The notes under the pieces are model-generated. The model was given only the letters and a program-made list of their open reading frames with translations, had not been told where the DNA came from and ran no database searches. A stretch of DNA of 64,000 nt, taken from contig CAJMNO010000002.1 in the NCBI GenBank assembly GCA_905214865.1, positions 62,001 through 126,000 on the forward strand, written 5' to 3'. Positions 16,808-25,880 of the stretch are shown piece by piece. The translations under genes and the position numbers were made by a program. Every line of letters begins with the position of its first letter. Position 1 is the stretch's first letter. Source of the stretch: an uncultured bacterium. GTDB taxonomy: Bacteria; Actinomycetota; Coriobacteriia; Coriobacteriales; Atopobiaceae.

Positions 16808-17923
16808 TCAGCCTGAGACATACCCGTACCCCGGGCCCCCGAACGATGCCCGCCCGGCGGTGCACGAGAACATCATCGCCATGAACAGCGCGAGGATGAG
16901 TCCCTCGACGGCGCCGTTGCTCAGCGAGGCGAGCGCGTTCCTCCACCACCTGCCTGAGTGCCTGACCCCACCGGCAAGGGCGAAGTAGAGGCCCAGGCCA
17001 AGGACGATGACGAGGAAGACCGCCATCGACGCGAGAGTTCCCGTGACCGCTCCGAGGACGGCAAACGGGAGGCCAAAGCCCACGAGGCGGAAGCCGGAGG
17101 CCTGCTGCCTGGTCAGCCGCTCCGAGGGGACGCCGACGCGGCAGACGAAGTCGCCCGCCTCGCGCCCGTTGGTGCCCGCGTTGCCCATGCCCTTGACCCT
17201 GACCACGTCGCCGTCGTGCGAGCCCGCGGGGATGTCAACCACGAGCTCCGTCGCCGTGAGGACGCGCCCGGAGCCGCCGCACACGTCGCAGGGGTCCGAG
17301 ACGACCTTGCCCGTCCCCTCGCACTCGGGGCACTCCATCTCCATGACGCCGAGCCCGAAGATGCCGGAGAGGTCCACGCCGATCCGCCCCGTGCCGTGGC
17401 ACGTGGGGCATGTCTCGGCGTGCTCGACGCGGACTGACCCGCGCCCCTCGCAGGCCTCGCAGGGGGCGTAGCGCTGGTAGGTGACGCCCCTGCGGGTGCC
17501 CTTGCGCGCGGTCTCGTCGTCTATGTCCACCTGAAAGCTGACGTCGGCACCCGCGCGCGGGTTGTAGCTCCTCGACTTGCGCCCCGAGCGCCTGCCGTAC
17601 CCCATGTCGGAGAACGGGAACCCCCAGCCAAAGGGCGATGACGAGAACGGGTAGCCCTGGGCGGCACCCCCCTGGTACGAGCCTGGGGCGGAGAAGGCCG
17701 AGCCGGACCTCATGGCATCGTACCTGCGCCGCTTGTCGGGGTCGGAGAGAACGGCGTACGCCTCCGACACCGCCTTGAACTGCTCCTCCGCATCCGGCGC
17801 CTTGTTGACGTCGGGGTGGAGCTTGCGAGCCTTCGACTGAAACGCCTTGCGGATCTCGTCCGTCGAGGCGTCCTTGTCCACGCCGAGGATGGCGTAGTAG
17901 TCCTTCTCGTTCATCGAGGCCAT
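16808..17923 (-). CDS. DnaJ-like protein with membrane-spanning C-terminus
   Basis: This is a second J-domain protein of 371 residues. It has a J domain (1-70, HPD at 36-38), a Gly/Phe/Ser/Tyr-rich linker (71-118), four CxxCxGxG-type zinc repeats (155-219) and only the first substrate-binding segment (~222-268, IPAGSHDGDVVRVKGMGNAG). Instead of the second substrate domain and dimerisation tail, residues ~280-353 are strongly hydrophobic: roughly two segments at 280-318 and one at 338-353. The zinc region and membrane anchor suggest a chaperone held at the inner face of the membrane, perhaps serving secretion or membrane-protein folding; this is inference. ATG 17921-17923 is chosen; ATG at 17914 is an alternative. 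Upstream, TACAAT at 18058-18063 is a possible -10. Confidence 0.85.
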   Translation of the reverse strand: MASMNEKDYYAILGVDKDASTDEIRKAFQSKARKLHPDVNKAPDAEEQFKAVSEAYAVLSDPDKRRRYDAMRSGSAFSAPGSYQGGAAQGYPFSSSPFGWGFPFSDMGYGRRSGRKSRSYNPRAGADVSFQVDIDDETARKGTRRGVTYQRYAPCEACEGRGSVRVEHAETCPTCHGTGRIGVDLSGIFGLGVMEMECPECEGTGKVVSDPCDVCGGSGRVLTATELVVDIPAGSHDGDVVRVKGMGNAGTNGREAGDFVCRVGVPSERLTRQQASGFRLVGFGLPFAVLGAVTGTLASMAVFLVIVLGLGLYFALAGGVRHSGRWWRNALASLSNGAVEGLILALFMAMMFSCTAGRASFGGPGYGYVSG

Positions 17924-18038
17924 AGGCGGGGTCTCCCGAGGTTCGTGGTTTGATGCCGTGGGGGGCATCCGTGCGGCGTGGGGGCACGGAGGCCGGTTGG
18001 GACGGCGTCCCATGGCGCCGCGGACGGGTCGGTATGCC

Positions 18039-19319
18039 CTAGCACGTTCGAGTGTCGATTGTACCCTCGGCGAGTCCCCACAATTCACCGTAAAGCTCGT
18101 TGCCCATAAGCCATCCGCGATGCGTGGGGACGAGCCTGCCGCCCTCGAGGGAGGCGAGACCCTCCTCGCACACGCGGGAGACGGCTGCGTCTACCTGAGG
18201 GGCGGGTGCCACCTCCCTCGCGAGCCCCAGGAGGCCGTCGGGAATCCCCGAGGCGAGGCGCGCGGAAAGCATGAGGTCCTCGGCTACCGCCTGCCTGAGG
18301 TCCAGGAACTCCACGGAAAGCCGAAGCGAGGCGAGGGAGGGGTCCGCGACGATCTGCCGCGCCGTGCTCAGGACGGTGACGCGCGCCCGCGCGACGTCGT
18401 CCCCTGGGGCGGGAAGCTGCGGGGCCACCCTTCCGAGGGCGAGGTACCCCTCGCGGCTGAGCATGCCCGCGGCGCCCGTGCCCAGCCCCAGGTAGGGAGC
18501 CCCCGTCCAGTACGAGACGTTGTGGATGCACTCCTGGCCGGGCGCGGCATAGCTCGCGACCTCGTAGCGGCGAAGGCCGCTGCGTGTGAGAGCGGCCTCT
18601 GCGGCCTCCATGCGGTCCGCCTGTACGTCTGGCGCGTTGAACTTGGGGGCAGCGTCCCCGTACCTCCGCCAGAACGCCGTCCCCTCCTCGATGGAGAGGG
18701 GATACACGCTCACGTGCGACACCCCGCACGAGAGCACGTCGCGCAGGCTCCCCTCCCACGACTCGGGACTCTGCCGAGGCGTCGCGCACATGAGGTCGCA
18801 CGAGACCCTGAGCCCCGCGGCGACCGCCTCGCGGAGCGCCCCGAGCGCGCGCTCGGGCCCATGGATGCGCCCCAGCGCCGCGAGCTCGGGGGCGGAGGTG
18901 CTCTGCACGCCCACCGAGACGCGCGTCGCCCCCGCCTCCCGCACCCGCCCCAGGAGGTCGGGCGAGAGGGAGTCCGGGTTGGCCTCGAAGGTCAGCTCCG
19001 CCTGCGCGTGGGGGGCGACCGCCCGCACGAGGGGCGGGAGAGCGGCCCCCAGGAGCGACGGAGTCCCGCCCCCCAGGTAGCCGGTGCCGCAGGGATTGAG
19101 GAGGCCCGTCTCCCCCACCTCGCGGACCTGCCTGGCGATGGCGCGCGCGTACGCCGCGGGCAGCGGGTCGTCGTCCCTCGTGGCGCTTGAGGCGAAGTCG
19201 CAGTAGGCGCACTTGCTCCGACAGAACGGGACGTGGACGTAGAGGGAGCTGACGCCCCTCAGGTGGTACCTAGCCCGGTCCCAGGCGGGGGCGAATGCCC
19301 CCGTGGCCTCGTCAGGCAC
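18039..19319 (-). CDS. hemW: HemW-like radical SAM protein (coproporphyrinogen-oxidase family)
   Basis: HemW proteins are radical SAM heme chaperones formerly annotated as oxygen-independent coproporphyrinogen III oxidases. It has 426 residues. The C-x3-C-x2-C cluster site is at Cys33, Cys37 and Cys40 (CRSKCAYC). GYLGGGTPSLL, EANPDSL and SVGVQS are the core SAM-barrel motifs, and a HemN C-terminal region follows. The GTG start at 19317-19319 has GGAGGGAGA upstream and overlaps the dus stop by 8 nt. No heme biosynthesis genes are nearby. The single CxxxCxxC without the extra cysteine of HemN favours HemW. Confidence 0.85.
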   Translation of the reverse strand: MPDEATGAFAPAWDRARYHLRGVSSLYVHVPFCRSKCAYCDFASSATRDDDPLPAAYARAIARQVREVGETGLLNPCGTGYLGGGTPSLLGAALPPLVRAVAPHAQAELTFEANPDSLSPDLLGRVREAGATRVSVGVQSTSAPELAALGRIHGPERALGALREAVAAGLRVSCDLMCATPRQSPESWEGSLRDVLSCGVSHVSVYPLSIEEGTAFWRRYGDAAPKFNAPDVQADRMEAAEAALTRSGLRRYEVASYAAPGQECIHNVSYWTGAPYLGLGTGAAGMLSREGYLALGRVAPQLPAPGDDVARARVTVLSTARQIVADPSLASLRLSVEFLDLRQAVAEDLMLSARLASGIPDGLLGLAREVAPAPQVDAAVSRVCEEGLASLEGGRLVPTHRGWLMGNELYGELWGLAEGTIDTRTC

Positions 19320-20394
19320 GCTCGTCTCCCTCCACCAGCGCGAGCGCCTCGCGCGCTAGGGCGACGTAGTCGTCGAGCGTCACGCAGTGCATGGCCCGGT
19401 CGCGCCAGGCGGAGGCGTGGGGGGCGCCCCTGAGGTACCACCCGGCGAGGCTCCGCGCGCGCGCAAGGTGCGCCCCGGTGGCGGCGAGCAGGCGCACGTG
19501 CAGCTCGAAGGCATGGATCCTGGTGGCGATCCCGGGCGTGTGCCACTCTCCCCCGCCGAGCAGCGTCCGGGCGCCCCGGAACGCCCAGGGGTCGCCGTAG
19601 CTCCCGCGCGCGACCATGACCGCCGCGGCGCCCGTCTGCTCCAGCATGCGGGCGGCCTCCCGCGGCCCTCGGACGTCACCCGAGCCGATGACGGGGACAT
19701 CGACCGCCCGTGCCACGCGCGAGACGACGCCCCAGTCCGCCTCGCCCCGGTACAGCTGGGCGGCGGTCCTGCCGTGGACGGCGACCGCGCTGACGCCCGC
19801 CTGCTCCAGGGCGCGGGCGAACTCCGGGGCGACCTCCTCCCCGGCGCGCCTCCCCCTGCGGATCTTGCAGGTGACGGGCACGTCGGTCTCTGCCAGCACC
19901 GACCGGACGATGTCCGCGGCGAGGGCGGGGTCGTCCAGGAGCGCGGAGCCCTCGCCCTTCCGGGTCACCTTGGGCACGGGACAGGCCATGTTGACGTCGA
20001 TGAGCGCGAGCCTGTCTCCCAGGCGCTCGCTGACCTGCGCGGACGCCTCGCGAAACTGCTCCGGCCTGGAGCCAAACAGCTGCACCGCGATGTCCGGCTC
20101 CGCGTCTCCCGGAAGCACCAGGTCCCAGGTCTTCTCGCCCGCGTAGTGGATCCCCGCGACCGAGACCATCTCGGTGTAGGCGAGCGCGGCTCCCCCCGCC
20201 CTCGCCATGACGCGATACGCGGAGTCAGTGACGCCCGCCATGGGGGCCATGAGGAACGGGTTCGCCGAGAGCCTCTCCCTCAGGCTCCCCGCCCTGGGGA
20301 AGGGCTCGGTCCTGGGCGAGAGGTGCGCGGCTTTTGCATACCTCGCCAGCAGCTCCGACTCGCTCCCGGTGACGACGCGCTCGTCAGTCGCCAT
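19312..20394 (-). CDS. dus: tRNA-dihydrouridine synthase
   Basis: This FMN-dependent enzyme reduces uridine to dihydrouridine in tRNA D-loops. It has 360 residues with a TIM-barrel N-terminal domain (PFLMAPMAGVTDSAYR) and the catalytic Cys in NMACPVPKVTRKGEGSALL. The FMN-binding CKIRRG and IGSGDV motifs are present, followed by a helical C-terminal domain. It resembles DusB of Gram-positives. ATG 20392-20394 overlaps the preceding synthase gene by 11 nt, and hemW starts inside its last codons, so the three are translationally coupled. Confidence 0.92.
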   Translation of the reverse strand: MATDERVVTGSESELLARYAKAAHLSPRTEPFPRAGSLRERLSANPFLMAPMAGVTDSAYRVMARAGGAALAYTEMVSVAGIHYAGEKTWDLVLPGDAEPDIAVQLFGSRPEQFREASAQVSERLGDRLALIDVNMACPVPKVTRKGEGSALLDDPALAADIVRSVLAETDVPVTCKIRRGRRAGEEVAPEFARALEQAGVSAVAVHGRTAAQLYRGEADWGVVSRVARAVDVPVIGSGDVRGPREAARMLEQTGAAAVMVARGSYGDPWAFRGARTLLGGGEWHTPGIATRIHAFELHVRLLAATGAHLARARSLAGWYLRGAPHASAWRDRAMHCVTLDDYVALAREALALVEGDERA

Positions 20395-22399
20395 TGTTCC
20401 CGCCCCCTCCGGACGTCGTCCCCTTGGCGGCGAAGTACTCCTGGAGCGTGGCGGTGACCTTGTCCTGGTCCGCCTGGCTCAGGGGCTCGATCTGGCCCGT
20501 TGCGGTGGAGCGCATGGTGCCCTCCTGCCAGAACGTGGTCTCGAGGAACTTGGAGGAGTCCTTCTGGAGGAAGAGCGAGCTCCCCAGGAAGTAGTTGGGG
20601 GCCGAGACGTCCAGGTAGTCGAGAAGCGTCGGGGCCAGGTCGAGCGAGTTGCGCCCCTGGGCGTCGACCTGCTGGGCAGTGACGCCCTTGTAGTAGATGA
20701 AGAACGGGACCCTGTCGAGGCTCCCGAATGCCCTCTGGTAGTCGGGGAACGCCTGGTTCCACCCCATGTCGACGTAGCTGGCGTGGTCGGCCGTGAAGAC
20801 GATGATGGTGTTGTCCGCCAGGTCGGAGTTCTCGAACTCGCTCATGAACTGGCCAAACCAGTAGTCGGCGTTGTAGAACTTGTTGAGCTCCGGGTCGGAG
20901 CCGTCGCCGAACTTCTTGTCCGGCGAGTCGAACGTGGCGTGCGTCCCCACCGTGTACATCGCGATGAAGAAGGGCTTGCCCGACCCTCCCTGCTCCTCCA
21001 TGGTCTTGAGGAGGTACTCGTAGGCCTGGCGGTCGGAAAGCGACTGGGCGCCCCCCTCCGGGCTCACGCCCTCCTCCGAGATGACCTGGTCGAACCCAAG
21101 GTCGTTGAGGTAGCCGGTGAAGTCGGAGTTGTTGGGCTCCACGTTGATGAACGTGGTCTGGTACCCGCTGAGCCCGAGAATCCCCTGGAGCGAGACGTAG
21201 TTGCTCGTGTCCAGGTTGCCCAGCTGCTCGCCCGAGAAGAGCTGTCCCTGCAGCCCACGGTAGGTCGCGAAGGTGTGGTTGTAGTAGTTGGTGAAGTCGA
21301 GGGACCTCTGCTCGTACGCGGCGACGTTGGGCATGAGGGAGCGGGGGTCTTCGACCACGCTCTGCGAGAGGCCCTCGGTGAAGATCAGCACGACGTTGGG
21401 GGTCTGCCCCAGCGCCTGGGCCTCGGCGGGCTTGTCGATGCCGCTCTGGACCCCGTCGTGATAGAACTTGCCGGCGTCGCCGTGACCGCTCTTCACGTTC
21501 TCCGCGAAGGCGGCGTTGCGCTGGGTCTCCTGGAGCACGAGGGGGTACGACACGAGCGGCGAGTAGTCCCACCCAACGGAGGCGCCCGCAAAGCACCATG
21601 CCACCACGGCGGCTCCGAGCACGGCGTAGTCGGCGACGCCCCGCCTGCCCACGCCCCTCGTGCGGAGGAAGGTCAGGAGCACGAGGGCGACGATGCCGAT
21701 GGCGTAGAGCGACGCACCCCCCTGGATGTCCTCGATGCTGCCCAGGTTTGACAGCATGATGGCACTCACGTACGTGCCGCCAAAGAGAAGCACGAGCTGC
21801 TGGATGTTGAAGAGGGCGAGCAGAATGCCCTTGATCACCCCCGCGGCCCGGGGCAGGCGCTTGACCAGGAGGTTGGTGGCCGCCCACAGCAGGAGGAGCT
21901 CGACGAGCGACATCCAGGCGTAGCGCGGGTCGTGCGAGACGCGCTGCGCGAGGGCGATCAGGACGACGGGGAACCCGTAGGTGATGATGGTCGTGAGGTA
22001 CCCGCCCGCGGCATTGTGGAGTGCCGTGCGAAACCTTGCCAGGGGAGACGGGCGCCTCTCCGGCTCGGGGGGCAGGCCCACCGGCAGCTCGGCGACGTCC
22101 AGGGGAGGCAGGTCGTTGTCCCAGTCCTCGTCGTCGAAGGCGTCCCGGGGGGAGAGGGTCGTCGCCTCGTCCCCGGCGGCATCCTCCGCGGCGGCGGCAT
22201 CGCCCGCCTCGCCAGTCCTGTCCTGCGGGGACTCCGCCTGGTCGTCACCCTCGTCAGGCGAAGGGCCCTCCTGTGGGGGGAAGTGCGCCCCGACCCGGTC
22301 CTCGGGTCCGCACTTCTCGGAGGGGTCGTCCGTCTCCCCCAGTCCCTCCGGGCGCGCCCCCTCCTGGGACAGGTCGTGCCTCTCGTCGTCTTGCAGCAT
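20384..22399 (-). CDS. LTA synthase family membrane sulfatase
   Basis: This is a polytopic phosphoglycerol transferase-like enzyme. LtaS proteins build glycerol-phosphate lipoteichoic acid from phosphatidylglycerol on the outer face of the membrane. It has 671 residues from ATG 22397-22399 (GAGGTGAG upstream). An acidic cytoplasmic N-terminus (~1-115) precedes about five membrane segments (~125-290), then an extracellular alkaline-phosphatase/sulfatase fold. The candidate metal and nucleophile region is LIFTEGLSQS, with TYRGLQGQ carrying the likely catalytic Thr, plus FTADHASY and IAMYTVGTHATF. The hydrophilic N-terminal extension is unusual compared with Staphylococcus LtaS. It could instead modify another surface glycopolymer. 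Confidence 0.82.
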   Translation of the reverse strand: MLQDDERHDLSQEGARPEGLGETDDPSEKCGPEDRVGAHFPPQEGPSPDEGDDQAESPQDRTGEAGDAAAAEDAAGDEATTLSPRDAFDDEDWDNDLPPLDVAELPVGLPPEPERRPSPLARFRTALHNAAGGYLTTIITYGFPVVLIALAQRVSHDPRYAWMSLVELLLLWAATNLLVKRLPRAAGVIKGILLALFNIQQLVLLFGGTYVSAIMLSNLGSIEDIQGGASLYAIGIVALVLLTFLRTRGVGRRGVADYAVLGAAVVAWCFAGASVGWDYSPLVSYPLVLQETQRNAAFAENVKSGHGDAGKFYHDGVQSGIDKPAEAQALGQTPNVVLIFTEGLSQSVVEDPRSLMPNVAAYEQRSLDFTNYYNHTFATYRGLQGQLFSGEQLGNLDTSNYVSLQGILGLSGYQTTFINVEPNNSDFTGYLNDLGFDQVISEEGVSPEGGAQSLSDRQAYEYLLKTMEEQGGSGKPFFIAMYTVGTHATFDSPDKKFGDGSDPELNKFYNADYWFGQFMSEFENSDLADNTIIVFTADHASYVDMGWNQAFPDYQRAFGSLDRVPFFIYYKGVTAQQVDAQGRNSLDLAPTLLDYLDVSAPNYFLGSSLFLQKDSSKFLETTFWQEGTMRSTATGQIEPLSQADQDKVTATLQEYFAAKGTTSGGGGNNGD

Positions 22400-22477
22400 G
22401 CTCACCTCAAACTTCGAGGGCGCGCCGCCTTCGCGACGCACCCGTGTTCCCGCTTCCTGCCTGTGATGTTTCGCGCC

Positions 22478-24289
22478 CTAGTCGTCGTCCACCTTGAGGA
22501 CCGCGAGGAACGCCTCCTGGGGGACCTCGACGCGCCCGATCGACTTCATGCGCTTCTTGCCCTCCTTCTGCTTCTCGAGGAGCTTCCTCTTTCGGCTGAT
22601 GTCACCGCCATAGCACTTTGCCAGGACGTCCTTGCGGCGGGCGCGCACGGTGGAGCGCGAGATGATCTTGTTGCCGATCGCTCCCTGGATGGGCACCTCG
22701 AAGAGTTGTTGGGGGATGATCTCCTTCAGCTTGTCGCAGAGGCCTCGGGCCATGTCGTAGGCCTTGTCCCTGTGGACGATGAACGACAGGGCGTCCACCT
22801 CCTCGCCCGCGAGGAGGATGTCCAGACGAACGAGGTCGGAGGCCCTGTAGTCCGAGAACTCGTAGTCGAGCGAGGCGTACCCCTTCGTGCGGCTCTTGAG
22901 CTGGTCGAAGAAGTCCAGGATCAGCTCGGCGAGGGGGATGTCAAAGTGCATCTCGACCGACCGCTCGCTGAGGTAGACCATGTCCTTGGTCTCTCCCCTG
23001 TGGTCCACCACAAGCTGCATGACGGCACCCATGAAGTCAGGCGGCACGATGACCTTGGCCTTGAGGTAGGGCTCCTCGATGTGGTCGATCCTCGTGACGT
23101 CCGGGAGGTCCTGGGGGCTGGTGATCTGCAGCATCGTGCCATCGGTGCAGTACACGTGATAGTTGACCGAGGGCGACGTGGCGATGAGGTCGAGCGAGAA
23201 CTCGCGCTCCAGGCGCTCCTTCACGACCTCCATGTGGAGAAGCCCGAGGAAGCCCACTCGGAAGCCAAACCCCAGGGCGACGGACGTCTCGGGCTCCCAC
23301 GTGAGCGACGGGTCGTTGACGTGGAGCTTCTCGAGGGCGTCGCGGAGGTTCTCGTACTGCTTGTTGTCGATGGGGAAGAGGCCCGTGAACACCATCGGCT
23401 TTGCCTCGTGGTACCCGGGGCAGGCCTCGGCGCAGGGCCGCTCGTCCTCGGTGATGGTGTCGCCCGTCTTGACGAGGCCGGGCTCCTTGAGCCCCGTGAC
23501 CACGTAGCCCACCTCGCCCACGCCCAGGACGTCGACGGGGGTCTCGAGCGGGCGCTTGACTCCCACGCCGTCGCACAGGAAGGTGTCGCCCAGCGCCATC
23601 ATGCGAAGGCGGGCGCCGGGGCGTATCTGACCGTCGAACACGCGCACGGTGGCTATGATCCCGCGGTACTCGTCAAAGTACGAATCGAGGATAAGGGCCT
23701 TGAGCGGCGCGTCGGCGTCGCCGCTGGGAGGAGAGACGAGGTAGACGATGGCCTCCAGGAGGTCGTGGATCCCCTCCCCCGTCTTGCCGGACACGAGCAC
23801 GCTGTCCTCCGCGGGAATGGCGAGCTCCTCCTCGATCTCGTGCTTGACCTCCTCGGGATGCGCCGAGGGGAGATCGATCTTGTTGATCGCCGGGACGATG
23901 TCCAGGCCTGCGTTCATGGCGAGGTTGGCGTTGCTGACCGTCTGGGCCTCGACCCCCTGGGTGGCGTCCACCACGAGGACCGCGCCCTCGCAGGCCGCGA
24001 GCGAGCGCGAGACCTCGTAGGTGAAGTCCACGTGGCCCGGTGTGTCGATGAGGTTGAAGTCGTAGTCCTGCCCGTCGTCCGCCGTGTAGGTCACGCGGAC
24101 CGCGTTGGACTTGATGGTGATTCCCCTCTCGCGCTCGATGTCCATGGAGTCTAGCATCTGGCTCTCGAGGTCGCGCTCCTCGACCGTGTGGGTCAGCTCG
24201 AGGATGCGGTCCGAGATGGTGGACTTGCCGTGGTCGATGTGCGCAACGATGGAGAAGTTGCGTATGTGTGAGGTGTCTGTCGTTTTCAT
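22478..24289 (-). CDS. lepA: Elongation factor 4 (LepA)
   Basis: This translational GTPase back-translocates or remodels stalled and initiating ribosomes. It has 603 residues from ATG 24287-24289. The G domain shows AHIDHGKST (16-24), DTPGHVDF and NKID, followed by EF-G-like domains and the LepA-specific C-terminal domain (GAIGNKIISRSTVRARRKDV). A second ATG lies 9 nt upstream, but there is no Shine-Dalgarno for either. A TATTAT -10-like box ends exactly 7 nt before the chosen ATG, suggesting a leaderless mRNA. It is divergent from rpsT. Confidence 0.94.
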   Translation of the reverse strand: MKTTDTSHIRNFSIVAHIDHGKSTISDRILELTHTVEERDLESQMLDSMDIERERGITIKSNAVRVTYTADDGQDYDFNLIDTPGHVDFTYEVSRSLAACEGAVLVVDATQGVEAQTVSNANLAMNAGLDIVPAINKIDLPSAHPEEVKHEIEEELAIPAEDSVLVSGKTGEGIHDLLEAIVYLVSPPSGDADAPLKALILDSYFDEYRGIIATVRVFDGQIRPGARLRMMALGDTFLCDGVGVKRPLETPVDVLGVGEVGYVVTGLKEPGLVKTGDTITEDERPCAEACPGYHEAKPMVFTGLFPIDNKQYENLRDALEKLHVNDPSLTWEPETSVALGFGFRVGFLGLLHMEVVKERLEREFSLDLIATSPSVNYHVYCTDGTMLQITSPQDLPDVTRIDHIEEPYLKAKVIVPPDFMGAVMQLVVDHRGETKDMVYLSERSVEMHFDIPLAELILDFFDQLKSRTKGYASLDYEFSDYRASDLVRLDILLAGEEVDALSFIVHRDKAYDMARGLCDKLKEIIPQQLFEVPIQGAIGNKIISRSTVRARRKDVLAKCYGGDISRKRKLLEKQKEGKKRMKSIGRVEVPQEAFLAVLKVDDD

Positions 24290-24296
24290 AGGCGTC

Positions 24297-24302
24297 ATAA
24301 TA
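24297..24302 (-). promoter_or_regulatory. Candidate -10 box for a leaderless lepA transcript
   Basis: TATTAT on the minus strand is followed by GACGCCT and then the lepA ATG, so transcription would begin at or next to the initiator codon. No -35 consensus is visible, and no Shine-Dalgarno precedes lepA. Confidence 0.4.
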
Positions 24303-24394
24303 CCGCAGCCGCGACGTTTGGATGGCGTTGCCCCCATCCGTGCGGGCACGATGCGTCCCAACCGTGGGAGAGACCTGGAAAATCACACAAAGGT

Positions 24395-24424
24395 CATGTG
24401 CGTGGGCGCACGCTCTGTTATACT
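24395..24424 (+). promoter_or_regulatory. Candidate promoter of rpsT
   Basis: TATACT at 24419-24424 is a strong -10 match about 95 nt upstream of rpsT. The -35 region (CATGTG at 18-nt spacing) is weak. The leader between it and rpsT could hold an S20 autoregulatory site. Confidence 0.45.
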
Positions 24425-24519
24425 TCGCCAATGGACCTCGCCGTGTCGGGCTCGGGACCCCACTCCCCCGCCTAAAATCCTTCAGAGGCCTCATGGATCA
24501 GAACCGAAAGGAACCGTAA

Positions 24520-24783
24520 GTGGCTAACATCAAGTCTCAGAAGAAGCGCATCATCACCGCGGAGAAGGCCCGCGTCCGCAACAGGGCAGTCCGCTCCGAG
24601 CTCAAGACCGCCGTCAAGAAGGTCCGCGTTGCCGTGGCCAACGGCGATGCCGAGCTCGCTCAGGCCGAGGCCAACAAGGCTGGCCGTCTGCTCGACAAGG
24701 CTGCCGCCAAGGGCATCATCCACAAGAACCAGGCGGCTCAGCGCAAGAGCGGCGTACAGAAGCTGGTCAACACCATCAAGTAG
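24520..24783 (+). CDS. rpsT: 30S ribosomal protein S20
   Basis: S20 binds 16S rRNA helices 6 and 44 in the small subunit. The 87-residue basic protein matches the family (ANIKSQKKRIITAEKAR, NRAVRSELKTAVKKV, KNQAAQRKSGVQKLVN). The start codon is GTG at 24520-24522, with AAAGGA 7 nt upstream. Starting with a non-ATG codon recalls E. coli rpsT, whose UUG start takes part in autoregulation; a similar role here is inference. It is monocistronic, with its own promoter and a strong terminator, and is one of only two plus-strand genes in the window. Confidence 0.97.
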   Translation: MANIKSQKKRIITAEKARVRNRAVRSELKTAVKKVRVAVANGDAELAQAEANKAGRLLDKAAAKGIIHKNQAAQRKSGVQKLVNTIK

Positions 24784-24806
24784 CCCGCACTCACGAGCGA
24801 CTTTGC

Positions 24807-24837
24807 AGGGGCACCCCACGGGGTGCCCCTTTTTTTG
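24807..24837 (+). terminator. Rho-independent terminator of rpsT
   Basis: A perfect 10-bp stem (24807-24816 with 24821-24830), loop CACG, is followed by seven T residues. It begins 24 nt after the rpsT stop. Confidence 0.95.
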
Positions 24838-24893
24838 TTCCTCGCGCGAGGTGGGGAGGCCACCCACGCAGACGGTACCCCGGGGCGAAACCC

Positions 24894-25880
24894 CTAGCGC
24901 CGTCCACCACCGCAGACGTCCACCACGAGGGACGTGAACGCGATGCGCGGGTCGGAGCCCCCCTTGAGCGCCCGCTCACACGCCGCGCAGCGCCTGATGG
25001 CGTCCTCGAGCTCCCCCGGCGCAAACCCGCGGGCCCAGCGCACGTGGTTCTTGACCTGCCACGACTGCTTGTGAAGCTCAGAGGCGACCTGGGAGCCCTC
25101 CCCACGCGCGTCGAGGCTGCCGGCGCACACGAGCTCTCGGAGCCTCCCCGTGAGGAGCGAGAGGAGCGCGATCTCGGAGGCACCGGTCATGAGCTGGTAC
25201 AGCGAGAGCGCCTTGCCACAGTCCCGCGCGCAGACGCTGTCGAGGAAGTCCCAGGGCTTGACCTCTGCGGTGCGTGCGACGTTTGCCTCGACGTCCGCGA
25301 GCCCGATCTGCCCGGAGCCCCTGCAGAGGTCTGCCAGCGTCCTCACCTGGCGGTCGAGCATGGTCGTTGACTCTCCCACCCGCGAGATGAGCTCCGTGGC
25401 CGCCGCCTCCGTCATACCCGCCCCGTAGTGCGCCGCCATGCGCGCGACGGTCTTGGGGAGCTCCCAGCGCTTCTTGGGGGCGCAGTCGATGACCGAGTGC
25501 GGCCCGACCTTTGCCACCGCCTTGTAGAGCCTGGTCGACTTGGCGAGGGACGCCGCGTCCAGGAGGAGGACGCAACCGGGGTTGGGGTTGCCCAGGTAGG
25601 CGATGATCGCCTCCGAGACCGGCTTGGGCAGGCGCTCCGCACCGTGGATCAACACCAGGCGGAAGCCGTCCCCCACCGGTATGGTGTTGAGGGAGGTCAC
25701 GAGGTCGCCCGGCTGCATGTCCGCGTTCGCCTCGCGCTCGTCCAGGTTGAAGGCGGCAAGCCCGGGCGAGAGGTGTGCCTTCATGCGCGACACGGCCGTC
25801 TCGCGCTTGAGCTCGTCCCCACCCACCGCCAGATAGGCGGGCAGCAGCCCGGAGGCCCCCTGTCCTCTCGCCTGAGTCAT
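24894..25880 (-). CDS. holA: DNA polymerase III subunit delta
   Basis: HolA is the clamp-loader subunit that opens the beta sliding clamp. It has 328 residues from ATG 25878-25880 with GAGGGGAG upstream. N-terminal LPAYLAVGGDELKRETAV and NLDEREANA are typical, with the AAA+-like and collar regions following (KPWDFLDSV, AVAKVGPHSVIDC). Upstream, the comEC frame stays open and overlaps this gene for about 800 nt. The comEC-holA order is common in Gram-positives. Confidence 0.93.
   Translation of the reverse strand: MTQARGQGASGLLPAYLAVGGDELKRETAVSRMKAHLSPGLAAFNLDEREANADMQPGDLVTSLNTIPVGDGFRLVLIHGAERLPKPVSEAIIAYLGNPNPGCVLLLDAASLAKSTRLYKAVAKVGPHSVIDCAPKKRWELPKTVARMAAHYGAGMTEAAATELISRVGESTTMLDRQVRTLADLCRGSGQIGLADVEANVARTAEVKPWDFLDSVCARDCGKALSLYQLMTGASEIALLSLLTGRLRELVCAGSLDARGEGSQVASELHKQSWQVKNHVRWARGFAPGELEDAIRRCAACERALKGGSDPRIAFTSLVVDVCGGGRR

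Noticed and set aside
16764..18038. CIRCE or HAIR heat-shock operators near the two dnaJ genes
   Set aside because: No spaced GAGTGCTAA- or CTTGAGT-type inverted repeats were found.
25078..25877. The comEC C-terminal tail as a new protein domain
   Set aside because: It is the holA coding region read in another frame, with Arg/Gly/Pro/Ala bias and no motif.
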